Shown here piece by piece: positions 12,762 to 18,856 of a stretch of DNA of 18,856 bases. The notes beneath the pieces were generated by a model, which had not been told where the DNA came from, did not search any database, and was given only the letters and a program-made list of their open reading frames with translations. Within the stretch, counting starts at the first letter, position 1. Each line of letters opens with the position of its first letter. The position numbers and the translations under genes were made by a program. This stretch comes from VFJL01 sp043752345 (lineage in GTDB: Bacteria; Pseudomonadota; Gammaproteobacteria; Burkholderiales; Nitrosomonadaceae). Location: the NCBI GenBank assembly GCA_043752345.1, contig JAYUYT010000003.1:1-18856 (forward strand). The letters run 5' to 3'.

Positions 12762-13388
12762 GTGGCCAGAAATCTTGATCCTAAATGCCGTCAGTGTCGC
12801 CGTGAAGGCGAAAAGTTATTTCTGAAGGGCGAGAAGTGTTTCACCGATAAATGTGCAATCGAGCGCAGAAATTATGCGCCAGGTCAGCACGGCCAGAAAA
12901 GTGGCCGCTTGTCTGATTACGGTGTGCAATTGCGCGAGAAGCAGAAGCTGCGGCGTATTTATGGAATACTGGAGCGCCAGTTCCGCAATACTTACAAATT
13001 GGCCGACAGCCAGCGTGGCATCACCGGCGAGAATCTGTTGCAATTGCTGGAATGCCGCCTGGATACGGTTTCGTATCGTATGGGCTTTGGTGCATCACGT
13101 TCAGAAGCACGTCAGATTGTGCGCCACAACGGCATACTGGTGAATGGTCACCGTGTCAACATCCCGTCCTACCAAGTAAAACCTGGTGACGTGATTGAAA
13201 TTGTTGAAAAAGCGAGAAATCATCTACGCATTAAAGCCGCGTTAGAAGCCGCTGAACAACGCAGCTTCCCTGAATGGATAGAAGTAGATATCAAAGCCAT
13301 GAAGGGAACATTCAAGGCCAAACCCGAGAGATCCGAGCTACCCGCAACCATCAATGAATCGCTCGTGATTGAATTGTATTCCAAGTAA
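12762..13388 (+). CDS. rpsD: 30S ribosomal protein S4 (zinc form)
   Basis: S4 nucleates 30S assembly and helps to set decoding accuracy at the mRNA entry site. The 208-residue product starts MARNLDPKCRQCRREGEKLFLKGEKCFTDKCAIERR. Cys9, Cys12, Cys26 and Cys31 form a CX2C...CX4C zinc-binding group, unlike E. coli S4, which lacks it. The S4 RNA-binding domain follows (LLECRLDTVSYRMGFGASRSEARQIVRHNGILVNGHRVNIPSYQVKPGDVIEI). The start is GTG at 12762, with GGGAG (12751-12755) 6 nt upstream. In E. coli S4 represses the alpha operon, but no comparable leader is visible here. Confidence 0.98.
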   Translation: MARNLDPKCRQCRREGEKLFLKGEKCFTDKCAIERRNYAPGQHGQKSGRLSDYGVQLREKQKLRRIYGILERQFRNTYKLADSQRGITGENLLQLLECRLDTVSYRMGFGASRSEARQIVRHNGILVNGHRVNIPSYQVKPGDVIEIVEKARNHLRIKAALEAAEQRSFPEWIEVDIKAMKGTFKAKPERSELPATINESLVIELYSK

Positions 13389-13422
13389 CCGACCAACAAG
13401 TTTCCCGTAAAAGGATCAGGCT

Positions 13423-14427
13423 ATGGCAAGTAACACTTTTCTTACGCCGCGCATTATTGATGTCCAGAATATATCTCCGCTGCACGCCAAAGTCACCATG
13501 GAGCCGTTTGAACGTGGTTACGGGCATACATTGGGTAACGCATTACGCCGCATCTTATTATCTTCGATGCCAGGGTTCGCGCCAACCGAAGTGCAGATCA
13601 GCGGTGTGGTACACGAATACTCCGCCCTCGATGGCGTGCAAGAGGATGTGGTTGATATCCTGCTCAATCTCAAGGGTATCGTTCTGAAACTGCACAATCG
13701 TACTGAAGCTGTCCTGATCCTTAAGAAGGAAGGTGAAGGTGTAGTCACTGCAGGCGATATCGAAGCCGGACATGATGTGGAAATTATCAATCCGGAGCAT
13801 GTTGTTGCACACCTCACTGCCGGTGGGAAGTTAGACATGCAGATCAAAGTAGCGCAAGGACGCGGCTACATGCCGGGAACAATGCGGCAACTGGCAAATG
13901 AAAGTCGCACCATAGGCAGCATTCTGCTGGATGCCTCTTTTAGCCCGATAAGACGTGTCAGCTATGCGGTAGAAAGTGCTCGCGTTGAGCAGCGTACCGA
14001 CCTTGACAAATTGGTGATGGATATCGAGACTAATGGCGTCGTCGACCCCGAGGAAGCAATTCGCTACGCTGCCAAAGTACTGGTGGAGCAGCTCTCGGTG
14101 TTCGCTGATCTCAAGGGTACGCCGGCTCCTGTGGAGCAACCTAAATCGCCTCAAATCGATCCTGTGCTATTGCGCCCAGTAGATGATTTGGAGCTTACCG
14201 TACGCTCCGCCAACTGTCTCAAGGCAGAGAATATTTACTATATTGGTGACCTGATTCAACGTACAGAAAATGAACTGTTGAGAACACCCAACCTGGGCAG
14301 GAAATCACTCAATGAAATCAAGGAAGTACTGGCTTCACATGGGTTGACGCTGGGAATGAAGCTGGAAAACTGGCCGCCTATCAATCTTGAGAAGAGCAAA
14401 AAGGAAACAAGCCATGCGGCACCATAA
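13423..14427 (+). CDS. rpoA: RNA polymerase alpha subunit
   Basis: Alpha forms the dimer that scaffolds beta and beta' assembly; its C-terminal domain binds UP elements and activators. The 334-residue product (329 in E. coli) has the N-terminal dimerisation domain with EPFERGYGHTLGNALRRILLSSMPG (residues about 27-51) and GRGYMPG and ISPIRRVSYAVE-like segments. A linker near residues 235-245 is followed by the C-terminal domain LRPVDDLELTVRSANCLKAENIYYIGDLIQRTENELLRTPNLGRKSLNEIKEVLASHGLTLGM, including the DNA-binding RSANCLK stretch. AAGGA at 13411-13415 lies upstream of the ATG. The 3' end overlaps rplQ by 14 bases. Confidence 0.98.
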   Translation: MASNTFLTPRIIDVQNISPLHAKVTMEPFERGYGHTLGNALRRILLSSMPGFAPTEVQISGVVHEYSALDGVQEDVVDILLNLKGIVLKLHNRTEAVLILKKEGEGVVTAGDIEAGHDVEIINPEHVVAHLTAGGKLDMQIKVAQGRGYMPGTMRQLANESRTIGSILLDASFSPIRRVSYAVESARVEQRTDLDKLVMDIETNGVVDPEEAIRYAAKVLVEQLSVFADLKGTPAPVEQPKSPQIDPVLLRPVDDLELTVRSANCLKAENIYYIGDLIQRTENELLRTPNLGRKSLNEIKEVLASHGLTLGMKLENWPPINLEKSKKETSHAAP

Positions 14428-14812
14428 TGGACTGAGAAAACTGAATCGCACCAGCAGTCATCGGCTAGCGATGCTGCGTAATATGACCAACTCGTTGTTG
14501 CGCCACGAAGTCATCAGAACTACGCTACCTAAAGCCAAGGAATTGCGCCGTGTGGTAGAACCGATGATCACTCTGGGCAAGAAACCGTCACTTGCCAACC
14601 GCCGCTTGGCATTCAACCGCTTACGTGACCGCGACATGGTCGGTAAACTGTTCGCCGAACTTGGCCCGCGTTATCAGAAACGCAATGGCGGCTACCTGCG
14701 TATTCTTAAATTCGGTTTCCGTAAGGGTGACAACGCACCGATGGCTTTGATTGAACTGCTGGATCGTCCGGTGGAGGTTATTGAGCCTCCAGCTAAAACT
14801 GCCGATGCATAA
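14414..14812 (+). CDS. rplQ: 50S ribosomal protein L17
   Basis: L17 is a large-subunit protein beside the tunnel exit. The 132-residue product (127 in E. coli) begins MRHHNGLRKLNRTSSHRLAMLRNMTNSLLRHEVIRTTLPKAKELRRVVEPMITLGK, which is the diagnostic part. I chose the ATG at 14414 because AAGGA (14401-14405) is 8 nt upstream; an upstream TTG at 14387 would add nine non-conserved residues. The start lies inside rpoA. It is the last gene of the alpha block and is followed by an intrinsic terminator. Confidence 0.98.
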   Translation: MRHHNGLRKLNRTSSHRLAMLRNMTNSLLRHEVIRTTLPKAKELRRVVEPMITLGKKPSLANRRLAFNRLRDRDMVGKLFAELGPRYQKRNGGYLRILKFGFRKGDNAPMALIELLDRPVEVIEPPAKTADA

Positions 14813-14840
14813 TCCGGCCTGAAAATCATAAAAACAGAAG

Positions 14841-14864
14841 AAGCCGGTTGATTCCGGCTTTTTT
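14841..14864 (+). terminator. Rho-independent terminator after rplQ
   Basis: AAGCCGG (14841-14847), loop TTGATT and CCGGCTT (14854-14860) form a perfect 7-bp hairpin whose 3' arm runs into TTTT (14861-14864), for a run of six Ts. It lies 28 nt after the rplQ stop, at the end of the alpha block, and should separate it from the small gene downstream. Confidence 0.9.
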
Positions 14865-14904
14865 ATGCAGAACTCATTACGCTAATAACGGGGCTTTGAC
14901 TCAG

Positions 14905-15219
14905 ATGGATCTGACAACCTGTACCGATGAGGAACTTAAGGTGTTACATGAGAAGCTTCACGCCTGGTCGCTACAACACCAAGCAGCAAAATGGGAAAAC
15001 AGGTTCTGGAAATTTATTGGTCTTGTAGGTGCCTTCGCAGCCATTGACGGAGCCTTCAACAGCATTCAGGCTGGTTTAAATGCGCCCGATATACTTGAGA
15101 TTGCACTGGGTTCCATCATCTGTTTTTCTTGGTACCGGGGCGACAAGCGGCACAGAGCCAATACCAGCCTATTTGGAAAAGTAAACGACGAGCTCACTCG
15201 CCGGGGCCACTCTTTGTAA
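14905..15219 (+). CDS. Small predicted membrane protein, unrecognised
   Basis: I do not recognise this 104-residue protein. An N-terminal charged helix (residues about 7-33, with CTDEELKVLHEKLHAWSLQHQAAKWEN) is followed by two hydrophobic stretches, FWKFIGLVGAFAAIDGAFNSI (about 34-54) and ILEIALGSIICFSWY (about 63-77). A basic segment RGDKRHR and a polar tail end it. This looks like a two-helix membrane hairpin with both ends in the cytoplasm by the positive-inside rule. The ATG at 14905 is the only Met start; GGGG at 14890-14893 is a weak, distant ribosome binding site, and a TTG at 14848 lies inside the terminator loop. No promoter is clear. The reading frame is open and has no repeats. It could be a real accessory gene or a spurious frame. 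Confidence 0.55.
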   Translation: MDLTTCTDEELKVLHEKLHAWSLQHQAAKWENRFWKFIGLVGAFAAIDGAFNSIQAGLNAPDILEIALGSIICFSWYRGDKRHRANTSLFGKVNDELTRRGHSL

Positions 15220-15254
15220 CTGTAGCCAGCCGGCATAAAATTACAAAAGTGGCC
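15205..15254. repeat. Near-perfect inverted repeat at the convergent junction
   Basis: GGCCACTCTTTGTAA (15205-15219) and TTACAAAAGTGGCC (15241-15254) are complementary with one bulged base, leaving a 21-nt loop (15220-15240) that includes the palindrome GCCGGC. The left arm contains the last codons and stop of the small membrane gene, and the right arm is 15 nt from the rpoC stop. No T run follows on either strand. It may act as a bidirectional 3'-end or processing stem. Confidence 0.6.
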
Positions 15255-15269
15255 TCTGCAACAAGCGTG

Positions 15270-18200
15270 TCACGCAGCGCTATCTTGTGTTTCTCCTACC
15301 CCTTGTCCCAGATCGAGACTCTCACCGCCGCCATCGGGCAACGTCCTTTGCTTTTTGCGGGTATTGTGAAAAGCCAAGCCGGTACCTGCAGGAATAAGCC
15401 GCCCAACGATGACGTTCTCCTTGAGGCCACGTAGATCATCCTTCTTGCCCATGATCGCCGCTTCAGTCAGCACACGCGTGGTCTCCTGGAAGGAGGCAGC
15501 AGAAATAAATGAATCCGTAGAAAGCGATGCCTTGGTGATCCCCAGCAAAGTGAAATCGTAGATCGCAATCTTCTTGTCTTCCACCACCATCCGTTCATTT
15601 TCCACCAGCAGATCGGCGCGTTCCACCTGCTCGCCCGAAATAAAGCGAGTATCGCCAGCATCGACGATATGCACACGGCGCAGCATCTGCCGCACGATCA
15701 CTTCGATATGCTTGTCGTTGATTTTCACACCCTGGAGCCGGTATACATCCTGCACTTCGTCGGTAATGTAGCGTGCCAGCGCTTCCACTCCCAACAGACG
15801 TAGAATATCGTGCGGATCAGCCGGGCCGTCAACAATACTCTCTCCCTTGTTCACCACTTGACCATCGTGGGCTGTTACGTGCTTCTCCTTAGAAATCAGG
15901 TACTCATGCGAGACTCCATCAAGATCGGTGATTACCAGGCGCTGTTTGCCTTTGGTATCTTTGCCAAACGACACGATCCCGGTGACTTCTGCAAGCACGC
16001 CGGCGTCCTTGGGAGAACGGGCTTCGAACAGCTCCGCCACACGCGGCAGACCGCCGGTAATATCGCGGGTTTTCGAGGTCTCTTGTGGAATTCGTGCCAG
16101 TACTTCACCCACGTTGACCTGTTGCCCATCGCGCACGGTAATAATGCAGCCAACCTGGAACGTGATGCTGACGGATAAATTGCCTCCGGCGATCTTCACT
16201 TCCGTACCTTTCTCATCCAGCAGTTTTACTAATGGGCGCAAGCCCTTCGCCTGAGTTGCCCCACGACGTTTCGGATCGATCACCACCAGAGTGGATAGAC
16301 CCGTCACTTCGTCAATCTGCTTGGCTACCGTCACGCCTTCCTCGACATTCTCAAAGCGTACTTTGCCGGCATACTCGGTAATGATGGGACGGGTGTGCGG
16401 ATCCCATGCCGCCAGCACTTTTCCCGCCTTCACTACTTCACCATCACGCACCAGCAATGTTGCCCCATAGGGTGTTCTATGACGCTCGCGTTCGCGGCCA
16501 GCATCATCTTGTATCACCACTTCACCGCTACGAGAAATTGCTATCAATTCCTGGCGGGAATTGATCACATAACGCATAGTGGGTGAATAGCGCACTGTGC
16601 CATTGGACTTGCTCTCCACCTGGCTCGCTACAGCAGTTCTGGATGCGGCTCCACCAATGTGGAATGTGCGCATGGTGAGCTGTGTGCCCGGTTCACCGAT
16701 GGATTGAGCGGCAATCACCCCTACGGCTTCACCCACGTTTACCGGCGTTCCACGTCCCAGATCACGCCCGTAACATTTGGCGCACAGGCCATAGCGGGTT
16801 TCACAGGTAAGTGGGGTGCGCACCTTCACTTCATCTATACCCAGTGACTCAATCGTGTCGACTGCATCCTCGTCCAACAGAGCCCCAGCCGGATAAATTA
16901 CCGCCTGGTTTTCCGGGTTAACCACCTCGTTCGCCACCACTCGCCCGAGTACGCGCTCACGCAACGCTTCGATCACTTCGCCACCCTCGACCAGCGCTTT
17001 CAGTACCGCACCATTACTGGTGCCACAATCGTCTTCAGTTACCACCAAATCCTGGGTCACATCCACCAAGCGGCGGGTAAGATAGCCGGAGTTGGCGGTC
17101 TTCAATGCCGTATCCGCCAATCCTTTACGCGCGCCATGAGTGGAAATGAAGTACTGCAACACATTTAACCCCTCGCGGAAATTCGCGGTGATGGGGGTCT
17201 CGATGATAGAGCCATCAGGCTTGGCCATCAGACCGCGCATGCCCGCCAATTGACGAATCTGGGCAGCAGAGCCTCGCGCGCCCGAATCGGCCATCATATA
17301 AATGGAATTAAACGATTCTTGCGTTAACGGCTTACCTTTCTTGTCTTTCTTCACTTCGCCGGTCAATCGATCATATACCGGTTCAACCCCGAGTTGATCC
17401 ATCATGGCCTTGGCCACCTGGTCTCCAGCACGACCCCAGATATCCACTACCTTGTTATAGCGCTCACCCTGGGTCACTAAGCCGGAAGTGTACTGGGCTT
17501 CGATCTCCTGCACTTCCTTCTCGGCCGCACCGATAATATCGTTCTTCTGCGGTGGCGTAAGCATGTCGTCCACACAAATTGAAATACCGGCACGGGTAGC
17601 GTAGGTGAAGCCCGAGTACATTAGTTTATCGGCGAAGATCACGGTCTCGCGCAAGCCACAACGGCGGAAACTGGCATTGATAAGCTTGGAGATTTCCTTC
17701 TTTTTTAGCGCCTTGTTAATCAGGGGAAAAGGCAAACCGGCAGGCAGAATTCCAGATAGCAGTGCGCGTCCCACAGTGGTGTCATAGCGCGTGGTTATTT
17801 CGCGGCGTCCACCTTCGACATCTACCTCATATTCCTTGATCCGTACCAGGATTCTGGCATTCAATTCTACTACCCGACTCTCATAGGCACGCGACAGCTC
17901 ACTGATGTTGGCGAACATCATGCCCTCACCAAGCGCATTGACCCTCTCGCGAGTGGTGTAATACAAACCTAGTACAATATCCTGCGACGGCACGATAATC
18001 GGCTCGCCATTGGCGGGTGACAGAATGTTATTGGTCGACATCATCAGTGTACGACATTCCATTTGCGCTTCCAGCGACAGCGGCACGTGTACTGCCATCT
18101 GGTCACCGTCGAAGTCGGCATTGAATGCGGCACATACCAGCGGATGCAGCTGTATCGCCTTGCCCTCGATCAGCACCGGCTCAAATGCCTGGATACCCAA

Positions 18201-18856
18201 ACGATGCAACGTCGGTGCGCGGTTTAACATCACCGGGTGTTCACGAATAACATCTTCCAGGATGTCCCACACGACTGGGGTTTCATTTTCCACTTCCCGC
18301 TTGGCTGCCTTGATGGTGCTGGCGATGCCCATTATTTCTAGTTTATTGAAAATGAATGGCTTGAATAGTTCCAGCGCCATTTTCTTCGGCAAACCACACT
18401 GATGCAGTTTGAGTTGCGGACCGACCACAATCACTGAACGCCCGGAATAGTCCACGCGCTTACCCAGTAGATTCTGCCGGAAACGTCCGCCCTTGCCTTT
18501 GATCATATCAGCGAGAGATTTTAGCGGGCGTTTGTTGGCGCCGGTCATGGCCTTGCCGCGACGGCCATTGTCCAGCAGTGAATCTACCGCTTCCTGCAAC
18601 ATGCGTTTTTCGTTGCGCACGATGATTTCCGGCGCTTTCAACTCCAGCAATCGTTTCAAACGGTTGTTGCGGTTGATGACACGGCGATATAAATCATTCA
18701 AATCGGAAGTGGCGAACCGCCCGCCGTCCAGTGGCACCAGCGGGCGTAATTCCGGCGGCAGCACCGGCAGCACCGCCAGCACCATCCACTCCGGCTTGAT
18801 GCCAGATTTGTTGAATGCCTCCAGCACCTTCAGCCGCTTGGAGATTTTCTTCATCT
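15270..18856 (-). CDS. rpoC: RNA polymerase beta' subunit, C-terminal part (partial)
   Basis: Beta' forms the clamp and half of the active centre of RNA polymerase. About 1195 residues are in the window, starting near E. coli residue 213; the N-terminal zinc ribbon is outside. Numbering from the first Met seen (18854): NADFDGDQM at 245-253 gives the three Mg-binding aspartates (247, 249, 251). The bridge-helix region YFISTHGARKGLADTALKTANSGYLTRR spans 568-595. The second zinc site uses Cys610, Cys684, Cys691 and Cys694. The trigger-loop region GVIAAQSIGEPGTQLTMRTFHIGGAAS follows. A Lys-rich insertion of about nine residues relative to E. coli lies near 492-513. The C-terminus ends GENVIVGRLIPAGTG-like and then a non-conserved acidic tail. 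rpoB is expected outside, to the right. Confidence 0.98.
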   Translation of the reverse strand, partial: MKKISKRLKVLEAFNKSGIKPEWMVLAVLPVLPPELRPLVPLDGGRFATSDLNDLYRRVINRNNRLKRLLELKAPEIIVRNEKRMLQEAVDSLLDNGRRGKAMTGANKRPLKSLADMIKGKGGRFRQNLLGKRVDYSGRSVIVVGPQLKLHQCGLPKKMALELFKPFIFNKLEIMGIASTIKAAKREVENETPVVWDILEDVIREHPVMLNRAPTLHRLGIQAFEPVLIEGKAIQLHPLVCAAFNADFDGDQMAVHVPLSLEAQMECRTLMMSTNNILSPANGEPIIVPSQDIVLGLYYTTRERVNALGEGMMFANISELSRAYESRVVELNARILVRIKEYEVDVEGGRREITTRYDTTVGRALLSGILPAGLPFPLINKALKKKEISKLINASFRRCGLRETVIFADKLMYSGFTYATRAGISICVDDMLTPPQKNDIIGAAEKEVQEIEAQYTSGLVTQGERYNKVVDIWGRAGDQVAKAMMDQLGVEPVYDRLTGEVKKDKKGKPLTQESFNSIYMMADSGARGSAAQIRQLAGMRGLMAKPDGSIIETPITANFREGLNVLQYFISTHGARKGLADTALKTANSGYLTRRLVDVTQDLVVTEDDCGTSNGAVLKALVEGGEVIEALRERVLGRVVANEVVNPENQAVIYPAGALLDEDAVDTIESLGIDEVKVRTPLTCETRYGLCAKCYGRDLGRGTPVNVGEAVGVIAAQSIGEPGTQLTMRTFHIGGAASRTAVASQVESKSNGTVRYSPTMRYVINSRQELIAISRSGEVVIQDDAGRERERHRTPYGATLLVRDGEVVKAGKVLAAWDPHTRPIITEYAGKVRFENVEEGVTVAKQIDEVTGLSTLVVIDPKRRGATQAKGLRPLVKLLDEKGTEVKIAGGNLSVSITFQVGCIITVRDGQQVNVGEVLARIPQETSKTRDITGGLPRVAELFEARSPKDAGVLAEVTGIVSFGKDTKGKQRLVITDLDGVSHEYLISKEKHVTAHDGQVVNKGESIVDGPADPHDILRLLGVEALARYITDEVQDVYRLQGVKINDKHIEVIVRQMLRRVHIVDAGDTRFISGEQVERADLLVENERMVVEDKKIAIYDFTLLGITKASLSTDSFISAASFQETTRVLTEAAIMGKKDDLRGLKENVIVGRLIPAGTGLAFHNTRKKQRTLPDGGGESLDLGQGVGETQDSAA

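Noticed and set aside
15129..15434. 101-codon + strand frame spanning the orphan gene end and the rpoC end
   Set aside because: It crosses the inverted repeat and is antisense to the rpoC C-terminus; no domain or ribosome binding site is visible.
1..18856. CRISPR arrays, tRNA or rRNA genes, insertion sequences, defence genes
   Set aside because: I saw no regularly spaced repeats, no cloverleaf-like gene, no transposase and no such domains. Nearly every base belongs to core genes or short gaps.

Overview
The window is a nearly complete S10-spc-alpha ribosomal protein supercluster on the + strand, followed by a small unrecognised gene and the convergent 3' part of rpoC on the - strand. The protein sequences (S10, L2, L16, L14, S8, EF-Tu, RpoC) are clearly proteobacterial and look betaproteobacterial. 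The zinc-type S4, the non-zinc S14 and the general flavour suggest the Nitrosomonadales/Gallionellaceae area. That placement is inference from memory of the families, not from a search.

Layout. Positions 1-209 are the 3' end of tuf (EF-Tu), the usual gene before rpsJ. From 329 to 5716 runs the S10 block: rpsJ, rplC, rplD, rplW, rplB, rpsS, rplV, rpsC, rplP, rpmC, rpsQ. A 264-bp gap (5717-5980) holds a possible weak terminator and a good sigma70-type promoter. The spc block follows from 5981 to 11879: rplN, rplX, rplE, rpsN, rpsH, rplF, rplR, rpsE, rpmD, rplO, secY, infA, rpmJ. The alpha block, rpsM, rpsK, rpsD, rpoA, rplQ (11937-14812), has its own extended -10 promoter and ends at a clear intrinsic terminator (14841-14864). 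No gene of the canonical set is missing. Most junctions are very short or overlapping (TAATG, ATGA and longer overlaps), as expected for translational coupling.

Downstream of the terminator lies a 104-residue predicted two-helix membrane protein that I do not recognise (14905-15219). Then comes the C-terminal part of RpoC (15270-18856, about 1195 residues, starting at about E. coli residue 213), reading toward the ribosomal cluster. In many proteobacteria rpoBC lies upstream of rpsL-rpsG-fusA-tuf-rpsJ and points the same way. Here it lies downstream and is inverted.

How the genes work together: the block encodes about half of the ribosomal proteins together with initiation factor IF-1, elongation factor Tu, the SecY translocon channel and RNA polymerase subunits alpha and beta'. 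It is therefore the core of translation, protein export and transcription.

I found no novel enzymatic, defence or mobile system. The points worth a second look are structural: intergenic repeats and hairpins (rpsJ-rplC, rpsN-rpsH, tuf-rpsJ), lysine/alanine-rich tails on S3 and L3, the unusual rpoC arrangement, the orphan membrane gene, and a near-perfect inverted repeat at the convergent junction. No stretch over 300 bp lacks a gene.
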